A stretch of DNA of 64,000 nucleotides from Microvirga lotononidis (lineage in GTDB: Bacteria; Pseudomonadota; Alphaproteobacteria; Rhizobiales; Beijerinckiaceae): positions 310,001-374,000 of the forward strand of contig NZ_CP141049.1 of the NCBI RefSeq assembly GCF_034627025.1. The letters run 5' to 3'. Below the pieces are notes generated by a model. It worked only from the letters and a program-made list of their open reading frames with translations, was not told where the DNA came from and ran no database searches. Within the stretch, counting starts at the first letter, position 1; the number at the start of each line of letters is the position of its first letter. The position numbers and the translations under genes were made by a program. Below, piece after piece: positions 50,696 to 60,960 of this stretch.

Positions 50696-51808
50696 ATGAT
50701 GCATCAGACAATCCGCTCCGGAAGTCCGACCGTATCCGGTCGCGACGTGCACCTGCGTCTCGACGGACTCTCGAAGCGCTACGGTGACTCTGTCGCCGTC
50801 GCATCGCTCGATCTGGCGGTTCCGAAGGGAGAGCTGGTGGCGCTCCTCGGGCCTTCCGGCTGCGGCAAGACAACGACCCTGCGCATGGTCGCTGGCCTCA
50901 TCAAGCCGACAGACGGGCGCATCGTCGTCGGCGGACATGACATCACTGTGATGCCGCCCTATCGACGCGACATGGGCCTCGTGTTCCAGTCCTATGCACT
51001 CTTTCCCCATATGAGCGTGGCGAAGAACGTGGCCTTCGGACTCGAGATGCGCTCAGTCCCAAAGGCTGAGATCGAGCAGCGCGTCAAGCAGGCGCTCGCC
51101 ATGGTGCGTCTGGAAGCTCTTGCCGAACGCAAGCCGCGGGAGCTTTCGGGTGGGCAGCAGCAGCGCGTGGCCCTTGCCCGTGCTCTCGTGATCCGCCCAT
51201 CGATCCTCCTTCTCGACGAGCCGTTATCGAATCTCGACGCCAAGCTGCGCGATGAGATGCGCAATGAGATCCGCGACATCCAGCAAAACCTCGGCATCAC
51301 GGCGGTCTTCGTCACGCACGATCAGGTCGAGGCGCTCAGCATGTGCGACAAAGTCGTTGTCATGCGCGGCGGGAAGCTCGAACAAGTAGGAACGCCGGTC
51401 GACGTCTACGAGCATCCGACAACCCCGTTCGTCGCCTCCTTCGTCGGTCGCACCAACCGCCTGGAAGGCACGGCTCAAGGGGACGGACGCGTTAGCATCG
51501 GTTCCAGCGAGATTCGGGTGCCAGGCCGGCCGGGCGGCAGGGTCGAGATCATGGTCCGCCCGCATCGCATGAGGCTCGTCGAGACCGGTTCCGGCCAGGA
51601 CGCCGCCGAGGGTGTGAACCGTGTCGCCGGACGGCTGAGCCGGGTCACCTTCATCGGCGACCTGCTGCAGTATCACGTCGATGTGAACGGAGCGGAGATC
51701 GTGGTCGAGGTGGCCTCCGATCATGGCCGCGGCTTTCGGACCGTGGGGACGCCGGTCGCCGTGCTCTGGCGCATCGAGGACACGATGGTGTTCGGGAGGT
51801 GCGCATGA
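50696..51808 (+). CDS. ABC ATP-binding protein (PotA type)
   Basis: This 370-residue ATPase has Walker A GPSGCGKTT, Q-loop VFQSYALFPHM, signature LSGGQQQR, Walker B LLLDEPLSNLDAKL, the His switch THDQ and a C-terminal TOBE domain (IMVRPHRMRL). The ATG at 50696 has GGAGA upstream. Its stop overlaps the next start as ATGA. Confidence 0.94.
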   Translation: MMHQTIRSGSPTVSGRDVHLRLDGLSKRYGDSVAVASLDLAVPKGELVALLGPSGCGKTTTLRMVAGLIKPTDGRIVVGGHDITVMPPYRRDMGLVFQSYALFPHMSVAKNVAFGLEMRSVPKAEIEQRVKQALAMVRLEALAERKPRELSGGQQQRVALARALVIRPSILLLDEPLSNLDAKLRDEMRNEIRDIQQNLGITAVFVTHDQVEALSMCDKVVVMRGGKLEQVGTPVDVYEHPTTPFVASFVGRTNRLEGTAQGDGRVSIGSSEIRVPGRPGGRVEIMVRPHRMRLVETGSGQDAAEGVNRVAGRLSRVTFIGDLLQYHVDVNGAEIVVEVASDHGRGFRTVGTPVAVLWRIEDTMVFGRCA

Positions 51809-52686
51809 CGGCGATCTCTGCCCCGGCTGCTCCCGCTGCGCCCTCCCTGGCCCTCGGCCGGACAGGCACGGCGACGGTTCTGCTGCTACCCATCGCGATC
51901 ATCAATACCATCGGGTTCATCCTGCCGGTCCTGAACCTGGCGCGGATGTCCTTCAATGAAGCACTGACCGGCGGCGGCGTGCGCGAAGCCTTCACGCTCG
52001 CCAATTGGGCCGGCCTCTTTGCCGACTCCTTCTATGTCGAGCTGATCCTGAACTCGATCACGGTCAGCCTCGGCATTACGCTGGCGACTCTCGTCGTGTC
52101 CTATCCGATCGCGCTTTATCTTCATCGAAGCTCTGGGCGGTGGCGCACCGTTCTGACCGTATTGGTCATCTCGCCCCTGCTTACTTCCGCGGTGGTGCGC
52201 ACCTACGGCTGGATCGCGCTTCTCTCCGAACAGGGGCCGATCGCCAGCTCCATTGCGGCGGTGGGCCTCACGCCGCCGCGACTGATGTTCAACACCACGG
52301 GCGTCGTCATCGGTCTGACCGAGATCCTGATGCCCTACATGATCCTGTCGCTGCTCGCCGGGTTCGGACGCCTCGATCCACGGGTGGAGGAAGCCGCGAT
52401 GACGCTTGGTGCACCCCCAGCGAAGACGTTCTGGCGCGTGATCCTACCGCTGACGCTGCCCGGCATTGCGCTCGGCTGCCTACTCTGCTTCGTCCTGGCA
52501 GTGTCCTCCTTCATCACCCCGAAGCTACTCGGGGGAGGGCGGGTCTTCCTGCTCGCGACCGAGATCTATGATCAGGCCATCGTCACCCTGAACTGGCCGC
52601 TCGCCGCGACGCTCTCGATGCTCGTTCTGATCATCTTCGGGGCCGCGCTCGCAGCCTATGCCCGTGTTCTCCGCGCCATCGAATAG
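51805..52686 (+). CDS. ABC permease (PotB type)
   Basis: This 293-residue membrane subunit has about six membrane segments. The first is at about 20-42 (TVLLLPIAIINTIGFILPVL), and the coupling motif is in VEEAAMTLGAPPAKTFWRVI. The ATG at 51805 overlaps the ATPase stop and has GGAGGT upstream. Confidence 0.93.
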   Translation: MTAISAPAAPAAPSLALGRTGTATVLLLPIAIINTIGFILPVLNLARMSFNEALTGGGVREAFTLANWAGLFADSFYVELILNSITVSLGITLATLVVSYPIALYLHRSSGRWRTVLTVLVISPLLTSAVVRTYGWIALLSEQGPIASSIAAVGLTPPRLMFNTTGVVIGLTEILMPYMILSLLAGFGRLDPRVEEAAMTLGAPPAKTFWRVILPLTLPGIALGCLLCFVLAVSSFITPKLLGGGRVFLLATEIYDQAIVTLNWPLAATLSMLVLIIFGAALAAYARVLRAIE

Positions 52687-52695
52687 GAGTCGATC

Positions 52696-53490
52696 ATGGA
52701 AGCGAATGAAATCTCGGTGCCCATGAAGATCCTGGTGGCGCTCCTGTTCCTGTTCCTCCTGGCGCCCGTGATCCTCGTCGTGCCGATCTCCTTCAGCGGC
52801 GAGCAGATCCTGTCATTCCCGCCAGAAAGCTGGTCCCTGCGCTGGTATGCGGCGCTCGCCGACAATCCGAAGATCATCTCGGCCTTCTGGACGAGCCTCG
52901 TGCTGGGTGCGGTCGTGACCGTCATCTCGCTCGCGGTCGCGATTCCCGCCGCCTATGTGATCGTGCGGATGCGGACCTTCGGATCGGCGTTCCTCTACAA
53001 TCTCTTCACCGCACCGCTGCTGCTGCCCACCATCGTGCTGGGGCTCGCGATCCTCATCGTCTTCGCGTCGATGGGCTTTCTCGGCACCTTCACGGGTCTC
53101 GTCATTGGTCATCTCGTGATTACGCTGCCCTATGCTCTGCGCGTGCTCGCGACGACCCTTGGAAATCTCAACCTTGCCTGCGAGGAGGCAGCCTCCACCC
53201 TCGGTGGAAGGCCGATTACGGTGTTCCGACGTGTGACGTTACCCATGATGGCGCCCGGCATTGTGGCGGCGACGGCTTTGTGCTTTCTCGTTTCTTTCGA
53301 TGAGGTGGTCATTACGCTCTTCCTCACGGGACCTCGCCTCACGACCTTGCCCGTTGAACTGTTTCACCACGTGGAAAGCCGGGCCGATCCGCTGGTAGCG
53401 AGCGTCTCGGTGCTGCTGATTCTACTCACCCTTGCGGTGGTCATGATCGTCGATCGCACGGTCGGCCTGTCGAGAACCTTCGTGAAGTGA
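52696..53490 (+). CDS. ABC permease (PotC type)
   Basis: This 264-residue membrane subunit has a membrane segment at about 10-30 (ILVALLFLFLLAPVILVVPI) and the coupling motif in ACEEAASTLGGRPITVFRRV. The ATG has GGAG eight bases upstream. It is the last gene of the operon that begins with the amidase. Confidence 0.93.
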   Translation: MEANEISVPMKILVALLFLFLLAPVILVVPISFSGEQILSFPPESWSLRWYAALADNPKIISAFWTSLVLGAVVTVISLAVAIPAAYVIVRMRTFGSAFLYNLFTAPLLLPTIVLGLAILIVFASMGFLGTFTGLVIGHLVITLPYALRVLATTLGNLNLACEEAASTLGGRPITVFRRVTLPMMAPGIVAATALCFLVSFDEVVITLFLTGPRLTTLPVELFHHVESRADPLVASVSVLLILLTLAVVMIVDRTVGLSRTFVK

Positions 53491-53710
53491 GGAATCGTCA
53501 GCTTGTGAGGATTCTCAACCTGTGCAGATTGGAAGCTGATGCCAGAGCGGTGCGCTGGGACGCTACCAGTGATGTAGTGACGGTGATGGAGGTCGATTCG
53601 GCCCCAACGCGGTCCGCAAGCTGCACTTTCTGGCCGGCATCGATGAGGAGCGCCTCACCGACTTCGACGAGGCGCTCAGGGTCCTACCGTGACTGGACGC
53701 ACTGGAGCAA

Positions 53711-54688
<978 letters not shown>

Positions 54689-55669
54689 TTAGCGGGCGGT
54701 GTGGTGAAGGCTCTGGATGAGCGCTTGGATGTAGCCATAGCAATAGGCAAAAGCGACGCCTTGGGGATCGCGCCCGCTGATGGTCGGCACGTGATCCGGC
54801 ATCAGCATGTATTGGTACCCGACCTCACTGTAGACCTTGAGCGAGCGCGCCATGTCCATGTCCCCCTCATCAGGGAACGTTTCCATGAATGACAACTTGC
54901 CGCCTCGGATGTTTCTGAAATGGACGTTGAAGAGCTTGCCGCGGGTGCCGAACCACCGGATGATGTCGTCGATCTCCTCACGCGGGTTCTCGAGCATCTC
55001 GCCGACGCTCCCTTGGCAGAAATTCAAACCATGATAGGGGCTCTCGTGCATCAGGACGAACTTCTTAAGTCCTTCGATCGTGCCGAGGACACGCGTTACA
55101 CCCTTATAGCCTGGCGGTGTGTAGGGGTCGTGGGGATGGCAGGCAAGCCGCACCCTGTTCGACTCCGCCACTGGCACGGCGCGGGCGAGGAAGTAGTCGA
55201 TACGCTCCCAGTTCTCATCCTCTGACAGGATCCCGGCCGAACCCGGAGCAGCGCCCTGGTCAGCCAGTTCCCATCGGAAGCTGGCATTGCGCGAGCCGCC
55301 GCGACCGGGCTCGTCGGGCGTGCGTGGGATACCGATGAGGTTGAGGTTATACTTGGCGGCCGGAATGCCGGCGGTCGCGCAATCCTCGATCAGCTGGCAA
55401 ATGGCGTCGATCTGCCGATCACGGTCGGGGCCAGCGAGCAGGATGTCTGGATAGGGGGCGGTTTCGATCGGACTGGAGGGCAGGGGAAGCTGGATCATGT
55501 CCAGCCTGAGGCCGAAGCTTTCGACCTTCTCCCGATGGCGCAGGAGGTCATCGAGCTTCCAGCTCGAAGATTTCCCAGGCGGGTCGGCGCAGATGTGTTT
55601 CAGGCCCAGCTGGGCAAAGACCCGGTAATCATCGTCCTCTCGCGCCGCTACTTGCGTCCCCACATACAC
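54689..55669 (-). CDS. Mannonate dehydratase-like enzyme (UxuA family)
   Basis: UxuA dehydrates D-mannonate to 2-keto-3-deoxygluconate. The 326-residue TIM-barrel protein shows the family metal ligands: His in CHPHDPYTPPG, Cys in GLNFCQGSVG, His in FNVHFRNIRGG and Asp in LMPDHVP. The GTG at 55669 has GGAGGA at the right distance, while the ATG at 55684 has none, so the GTG is preferred. A 12-mer at 55711-55722 just upstream also occurs before the GntR/transporter promoter. The enzyme pairs with KdgD next door. Confidence 0.83.
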   Translation of the reverse strand: MYVGTQVAAREDDDYRVFAQLGLKHICADPPGKSSSWKLDDLLRHREKVESFGLRLDMIQLPLPSSPIETAPYPDILLAGPDRDRQIDAICQLIEDCATAGIPAAKYNLNLIGIPRTPDEPGRGGSRNASFRWELADQGAAPGSAGILSEDENWERIDYFLARAVPVAESNRVRLACHPHDPYTPPGYKGVTRVLGTIEGLKKFVLMHESPYHGLNFCQGSVGEMLENPREEIDDIIRWFGTRGKLFNVHFRNIRGGKLSFMETFPDEGDMDMARSLKVYSEVGYQYMLMPDHVPTISGRDPQGVAFAYCYGYIQALIQSLHHTAR

Positions 55670-55710
55670 AGGCGGTTCCTCCATTGGCAGAGCGTTGCTG
55701 CATCACCAAG

Positions 55711-55722
55711 TCATAATACGAC
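55711..55722. promoter_or_regulatory. Candidate GntR operator upstream of the uxuA-like/kdgD operon
   Basis: The sequence TCATAATACGAC, preceded by G, gives the near-palindrome GTC-ATAATAC-GAC. It lies about 40 bases before the GTG start of the UxuA-like gene. The same 12-mer occurs at 56523-56534 between the GntR gene and the transporter operon, suggesting a shared regulator. Confidence 0.55.
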
Positions 55723-55742
55723 TGATGACTACTGTCGAGGGA

Positions 55743-56465
55743 TTATTGCTGCTGAGCGAGCAGACGATATCGCTTCTGGCTCGCGATCAAGTGCGCTCTC
55801 ATGGCTTGGCGGGCACTCTCGGCATCCTGATCGCCGATCGCGTTCAGGATCTGCCCATGCTCCCAATGCACCTTACGCAGGTACTCCGGATCGGAGGCAT
55901 CAGGAAGGGTGGGGAACTGGCCCCGTGGGATGGCCCGTGGACCAAACGTCTTGAGAGCCTGAACATAAAAACGATTGTTGGTGGCCTCGGCGATCGCCAT
56001 ATGAAACGCGTAGTCGGCATCAACCGTCGGCGCGCCGCTGGCGATTAGTTGCCCGAAGGTCTGGTGCGCCTCGCTGATGGCCGCCTCCTGCTTGGCAGAG
56101 CGACGATACGCTGCAATGGCGGCCGCCTCGGTCTCAGTCGCAAGGCGAAACTCTAATAATTCCAGAGTTTCCGGGATGCTCTTGATCTCGATAGACGTGA
56201 GGACTGGGCGGTCTTGGGCGTTCAGGTCATGGACGAAGACACCCTTCCCCTGGATCGAGCGGACATACCCGGAGGCGCGCAGATCCGCGATCGCCTCGCG
56301 CACTACGGTTCTGCTGACGCCAAATTGCGCCTCGAGCTGGGGTTCTGTCGGAAGTTGATCGCCCGCGGCCAGCACACCGCTCTCGATCTGACTGCGGAGT
56401 TGATTGATCACAGCCTGTGCCAGTCTTTGCCGTCGCGGCGCCTCCGGGGTGTCAATCGAAGTCAT
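55743..56465 (-). CDS. GntR-family regulator (FadR/FCD subfamily)
   Basis: The 240-residue regulator has a GntR winged helix (about residues 14-78, EAQFGVSRTVVREAIADLRA) and an FCD domain (about 95-225) with the metal-site helices (ADYAFHMAIAEATNNRFYV, HWEHGQILNAIGDQD). The ATG has AGGAGG upstream. It lies between the uronate enzymes (same strand) and the divergent Dpp-type transporter. Hexuronate-responsive regulators of this type (UxuR/ExuR-like) would fit. Confidence 0.9.
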   Translation of the reverse strand: MTSIDTPEAPRRQRLAQAVINQLRSQIESGVLAAGDQLPTEPQLEAQFGVSRTVVREAIADLRASGYVRSIQGKGVFVHDLNAQDRPVLTSIEIKSIPETLELLEFRLATETEAAAIAAYRRSAKQEAAISEAHQTFGQLIASGAPTVDADYAFHMAIAEATNNRFYVQALKTFGPRAIPRGQFPTLPDASDPEYLRKVHWEHGQILNAIGDQDAESARQAMRAHLIASQKRYRLLAQQQ

Positions 56466-56522
56466 GGCCAGCCTCCTGTCTCCTCCGAAGCCCTATTGCA
56501 AAGTTGGTGGAAACATTCATAC

Positions 56523-56534
56523 TCATAATACGAC
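56523..56534. promoter_or_regulatory. Candidate GntR operator upstream of the Dpp-type transporter operon
   Basis: The 12-mer TCATAATACGAC is repeated exactly from 55711-55722. It lies in an AT-rich gap 47 bases before the binding-protein start and 57 bases before the GntR start, so it could control both directions. Confidence 0.55.
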
Positions 56535-56580
56535 ATACCACATACTTCTTATAAAGATGGTACTATAGGGAAGAGAAACA

Positions 56581-58179
56581 ATGAAGCTTTTTCGTTCGGG
56601 CGTGTTCGTCGTGGCCGCCTTTGCTGCTTTTGCCCTAAGCGCCACAGTCGGCCATGCAGCGACACCAAAAGATCAATTGGTGATCGGCACCTCGCTGGCG
56701 CAGGTACTCTCGCTCGACCCGCAACAGGCGACAGAGGCCAAAGCTCTTGAGGTCATGGCCAATCTCTATGACCGCCTGGTCGCGACCGATGCCAACGGGC
56801 GTGACAAGATCATCCCTCAACTCGCTGAGAAATGGGAGATCGATGAGAAGGGGATCACGTTCAAGCTCCGCGATGCGACGTTCGCGTCTGGAAACCCCGT
56901 TACAGCAAAGGACGTGGTTTATTCGCTCACACGTCTGCTTAAGCTCGACCAGTCTGCTGCGGCCAACTTCAAGCGCATTGGCTACACCGGCGACAACATT
57001 GAAACGCTCGCACGGGCGATCGATGACAAAACCTTCCGAATTGATCTCACTAATGCAGTGGCCGCTGACTTCTTGATGTATCGGCTCGCCATGGTGGTCG
57101 CGAGTGTTGTCGACAGCGTCGAGGTTCAGAAGCATGTCGTCAACAACGACTTCGGGAATGCTTGGCTGCGCACCAACTCGGCAGGTTCAGGTCCGTTTAC
57201 CCTCAACCGGTGGACACCGAACGAGATCGTCATCCTTGAAGCAAACCCTAAATACGTGACGGGGAAGCCCCAATTACGCCGTGTCGTGATGCGACACGTG
57301 CCTGAAAGCCAAGTTGAGCGCTTGATGCTTGAGCGTGGCGATATCGACATCGCCAATGCCCTCACCGCCTCGGATCTGAATGCATTCAAAGACAAGAGCG
57401 GCTTCGTCATCCAACGGGTGCCGACCTTGGGCTTCTATGTGCTTGCAATGAATGCCAGCAATCAGCACCTATCGAGCCCGCTGGTTCGTGAAGCGATCGC
57501 CTACGGGATCGATTATGCAGGTATTGAGCGGACAATCCTCGGTCCTTACGGCAAGACCCGGACGGTTCCAGTTCCAGAAACCCTGTCAGAGGCTATCCCG
57601 AGCCCTGATTGGAAGTTCGACGTGGAAAAGGCCAAGGCGCTGTTGGCGGAGGCCGGCTATCCTAATGGCTTTAATCTGACACTTAAGACCATCTCGCAGA
57701 CGCCACGTGTCGATATGGCGACGGCCATACAGGCCTCTCTGGCCCAGATTGGCATCAAGGTGACTATCCAGCAGGGTAACGGCTCGGATATCATCGCGGC
57801 TCATCGAGCCCGCGACTTCGATCTGCTGATCCCGCAGACCGGTGCCTACATGCCGAATGCCTTGGGCTCAATGGAACAATTCTCGTCGAATCCCGACAAC
57901 TCGCGTGAAGCCAACAATGCCGGCAACTTCGTCTGGCGTTCGGCCTGGGATATTCCGGAGCTGACGAAGCTCACGGATAAGGCGTCCGTCGAAACCGATC
58001 CGGCAAAGCGTAGTGAGATCTTCAAGCAGATGCAGAACCTGTTCGTTGAGCTCAAACCTGCCGTGCTGCCGATGTTCGAACGTTTCGAACCAATCGTGCT
58101 CAATGCCAAGGTTAAGGGCTATTTGGGTCATCCGAGCCTGATCACGCGCCTGGAAGGCGTCACCAAGGCGTCCGAGTAA
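56581..58179 (+). CDS. Dpp/Opp-type ABC substrate-binding protein (uronate-linked)
   Basis: This 532-residue family-5 binding protein has a signal peptide (about 1-27, ending GHAA). Motifs are LANLYDRLVATD-like early blocks, FASGNPVTAKDVVYSLTRLL and the GSGPFTLNRWTPNEIVIL block. It differs clearly from the two paralogs at 30-35 kb. Because the regulator and enzymes next to it belong to uronate metabolism, the ligand could be a uronate-containing oligosaccharide; peptides are the family default. Confidence 0.92.
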   Translation: MKLFRSGVFVVAAFAAFALSATVGHAATPKDQLVIGTSLAQVLSLDPQQATEAKALEVMANLYDRLVATDANGRDKIIPQLAEKWEIDEKGITFKLRDATFASGNPVTAKDVVYSLTRLLKLDQSAAANFKRIGYTGDNIETLARAIDDKTFRIDLTNAVAADFLMYRLAMVVASVVDSVEVQKHVVNNDFGNAWLRTNSAGSGPFTLNRWTPNEIVILEANPKYVTGKPQLRRVVMRHVPESQVERLMLERGDIDIANALTASDLNAFKDKSGFVIQRVPTLGFYVLAMNASNQHLSSPLVREAIAYGIDYAGIERTILGPYGKTRTVPVPETLSEAIPSPDWKFDVEKAKALLAEAGYPNGFNLTLKTISQTPRVDMATAIQASLAQIGIKVTIQQGNGSDIIAAHRARDFDLLIPQTGAYMPNALGSMEQFSSNPDNSREANNAGNFVWRSAWDIPELTKLTDKASVETDPAKRSEIFKQMQNLFVELKPAVLPMFERFEPIVLNAKVKGYLGHPSLITRLEGVTKASE

Positions 58180-58194
58180 GGTGAACGGCCGAAC

Positions 58195-59220
58195 ATGAAG
58201 GAGCTCACATTCTCCGAGCTGGGCAAGCGCATTCTACAGTTGCTCGTCAGTCTCTTCATCCTCCTGTGCGTTACCTTTGTGATCGGTCGCTTGCTTCCGA
58301 CAGACCCGGTGGGCGCCATCGTGGGCGAGCTGGCCGATCCAGCGGCTTACAAAGCCATGCGAGCGCGTCTCGGCCTCGATCTGCCGGTCTATCAGCAGTT
58401 CTGGATCTACCTTCAAGGGTTGATGCAGGGGGATCTTGGTCAGGCTATCCTGACCGGGAACACCGTCGCGAGCGATCTCGCGCAGGCATTTCCGGCGACC
58501 CTTGAGCTCGCTACCCTCGCCATCCTGATTTCCACACTGGTCGGGGTCCCGCTGGGGCTCGCAGCGGCCCTGTTCCGCGACACTCTGGTGGATCAGATCG
58601 CGCGCTTCATCGCCCTGTTCGGCCACTCTGTGCCCATTTTCTGGTTCGGCATCGTCGGCTTGGTGATTTTCTACGCTGGTCTTGCCTGGGTTGGGGGGCC
58701 GGGCCGGGTTGACGTCTATTATGAAGGAATTGTTCCCAGTGTAACTGGCATGATGCTGATTGACAGCCTCATCGCAGGCGAGGTCGAAGTCTTCTGGAAC
58801 GCCTTATCCCACATCATCCTGCCAGCCTGCATTCTTGCGTATGCGGCAATGGCGTACATCACGCGGATGACACGGAGCTTCACACTTGAGCAGCTGAGCC
58901 AGGATTATGTGATTGCTGCACGCGCCAAAGGTGTGAGCCCTGCCGGCACGGTAATCGGACACGTATTGCCCAACATCGGAGTGCAGCTCATCACTGTCCT
59001 GGCAATCTCATATGGCAATCTGCTGGAGGGAGCGGTCGTGACCGAGGTCGTCTTTTCCTGGCCAGGCATCGGCCAGTACATGACCAACGCGCTCATGATC
59101 GGAGACATGAACGCCATTCTGGCAGCGACGATCATCGTCGGCATTATTTTTATGATCCTGAACTTTCTGGCCGATGTCGCCTATGCGGTGCTCGACCCAA
59201 GAACCCGGGAGGCGACATAA
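58195..59220 (+). CDS. Dpp/Opp-type ABC permease (DppB)
   Basis: This 341-residue membrane subunit begins with the segment RILQLLVSLFILLCVTFVIG and has LLPTDPVGAIVG in the periplasmic loop. The coupling region is YVIAARAKGVSPAGTVIGHV. Its stop and the next start share one base (TAATG). AAGGTG lies upstream of its ATG. Confidence 0.94.
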   Translation: MKELTFSELGKRILQLLVSLFILLCVTFVIGRLLPTDPVGAIVGELADPAAYKAMRARLGLDLPVYQQFWIYLQGLMQGDLGQAILTGNTVASDLAQAFPATLELATLAILISTLVGVPLGLAAALFRDTLVDQIARFIALFGHSVPIFWFGIVGLVIFYAGLAWVGGPGRVDVYYEGIVPSVTGMMLIDSLIAGEVEVFWNALSHIILPACILAYAAMAYITRMTRSFTLEQLSQDYVIAARAKGVSPAGTVIGHVLPNIGVQLITVLAISYGNLLEGAVVTEVVFSWPGIGQYMTNALMIGDMNAILAATIIVGIIFMILNFLADVAYAVLDPRTREAT

Positions 59221-60122
59221 TGGCTGCGTTCGAAACAGCCGATGTGCCGGTGCGTCGGGAGGCATCGATGATGCGTTATATGGTGGGGATTCGCCGTGCG
59301 GGGCACAAACTCGCCCAGGAGCCGCTTGGCCTTGCGGGTTCCGTGATCCTGGGGCTGGTGGTGTTGATCGCGATCCTTGCGCCTCTCCTGGCGCCATACG
59401 ATCCTACACTCCAGAACTTGGACAATGCCCTCCAGGCGCCGAGCGCCGCACACTGGGCCGGCACTGACGAGTTCGGTCGGGACATCTTCAGCCGACTGAT
59501 CTATGGCACACGAATTACGATCCAAACGGTTCTGGCTGTGTCCCTAATCGTCGGCCCCTTTGGCCTGACCGTCGGTGTCGTAGCGGGTTTCCTTGGGGGG
59601 CGAGTTGATGCTCTGCTTATGCGCGTAACCGATATCGTGCTCTCGTTTCCTTCGCTGATCCTTGCCTTGGCATTCGCCGCCGCCCTTGGAGCGGGCCTCA
59701 ACACGGCGATCATTGCGATCTCGCTCACTGCTTGGCCGCCGATCGCCCGATTGGCTCGCGCGGAGGCACTGGTCATACGCAACACTGACTACGTCGCTGC
59801 CGCTCGCCTTTATGGCGCTTCGGCCTGGAGACTTTTGTTTTTCTATATAGCGCCGATGTGTATCCCATCCGTGGTCGTGCGGCTGACGCTGAGCATGGCT
59901 GGGATCATCCTGACGGCTGCTTCTTTGGGTTTCCTTGGGCTAGGCGCGCAACCGCCTGCCCCCGAGTGGGGGGCCATGATCTCGAATGGACGCAAGTTCA
60001 TGCTTGATCATTGGTGGGTTGCTGTGATGCCCGGCGTCGCCATCCTGATCACTAGCCTTGCGTTCAACGTCGTCGGCGACACCCTCCGTGACATCCTGGA
60101 TCCCCGCCATGCCCGCTCCTGA
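59220..60122 (+). CDS. Dpp/Opp-type ABC permease (DppC)
   Basis: This 300-residue membrane subunit has GTDEFGRDIFSRLIYGTRIT, the coupling helix YVAAARLYGASAWRLLFFYI, and the closing LAFNVVGDTLRDILDPRHA. Its end overlaps the next gene by 14 bases. Confidence 0.94.
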   Translation: MAAFETADVPVRREASMMRYMVGIRRAGHKLAQEPLGLAGSVILGLVVLIAILAPLLAPYDPTLQNLDNALQAPSAAHWAGTDEFGRDIFSRLIYGTRITIQTVLAVSLIVGPFGLTVGVVAGFLGGRVDALLMRVTDIVLSFPSLILALAFAAALGAGLNTAIIAISLTAWPPIARLARAEALVIRNTDYVAAARLYGASAWRLLFFYIAPMCIPSVVVRLTLSMAGIILTAASLGFLGLGAQPPAPEWGAMISNGRKFMLDHWWVAVMPGVAILITSLAFNVVGDTLRDILDPRHARS

Positions 60123-60960
60123 TCAGCAGACGCTGCTCTCCGTTCGAGATCTCAGTATTGCGTTCGGGAATAACCTGGTCCCCGCTGTCAGGAACGTGAG
60201 CTTCGATATCGGACGCGAAAAAGTCGGCATCGTGGGCGAGTCCGGATCGGGGAAGTCCACAACCGGCCGCGCGATCATGCGCCTTCTTCCGCCGGCGGCT
60301 CGCACGACTGCGGCAGTTCTCACGTTCAATGGGATTCCACTTCTGGACGCTTCCGAGCGAGATCTGCGGAAGATAAGGGGTAAGGACCTAGCGTTGATCA
60401 TGCAAGATCCACGCTATTCACTCAATCCCCTTCTCACCATCGGCCGGCAGGTGGCGGAGTCTGCTTTGCTTCATTTGAATGCTGACAACAAAAGCGCCCG
60501 CCGGCATGCTGCCGAGATGTTGTCGCGAGTGCGCATTGCCGACGTCGAGAGGGTAATGGGGCTCTATCCTCATCAGGTATCGGGTGGGATGGGGCAACGG
60601 GTGATGATCGCTATGATGCTGATGTCTAAACCCAAACTCGTCATCGCCGACGAGCCGACCTCGGCTCTAGACGTCAGCGTACGTCAAGATGTCCTTAAAC
60701 TGCTCGACGAGTTAGTGAATGAAAACAATTCCGGCCTTATTCTCATCAGCCACGACATCCGCATGGTGGCGGCTTTCTGCCAGCGCATCCTGGTGATGTA
60801 CAAAGGGCAGGTGGTCGAGACCTTGTCCGACCTTCAGGCGGCAACCCATCCCTATACCCGGGCTCTCATTGCTGCGATGCCGGATCCGCGCCACCCGACA
60901 CCGCGTCTCAAGACACTGGACCGACGCGCTTTGGAGGCTGCAGAGGCAGGCGTACGATGA
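60109..60960 (+). CDS. Dpp/Opp-type ABC ATPase (DppD)
   Basis: This 283-residue ATPase has Walker A GESGSGKST, Walker B LVIADEPTSALD and the His switch ISHDI. The signature is SGGMGQR, with Gly in place of the usual Arg or Gln. The tail HPYTRALIAAMPDPRHPTPR is typical of the oligopeptide subfamily. A longer open frame begins at 60058, but the ATG at 60109 gives the family start. Confidence 0.92.
   Translation: MPAPDQQTLLSVRDLSIAFGNNLVPAVRNVSFDIGREKVGIVGESGSGKSTTGRAIMRLLPPAARTTAAVLTFNGIPLLDASERDLRKIRGKDLALIMQDPRYSLNPLLTIGRQVAESALLHLNADNKSARRHAAEMLSRVRIADVERVMGLYPHQVSGGMGQRVMIAMMLMSKPKLVIADEPTSALDVSVRQDVLKLLDELVNENNSGLILISHDIRMVAAFCQRILVMYKGQVVETLSDLQAATHPYTRALIAAMPDPRHPTPRLKTLDRRALEAAEAGVR

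Noticed and set aside
53600..53692. Short plus-strand stretch reading AVRKLHFLAGIDEERL and on to a stop
   Set aside because: It looks like a protein C-terminus, but the upstream frame is closed and I cannot name the family; too little to call a pseudogene.
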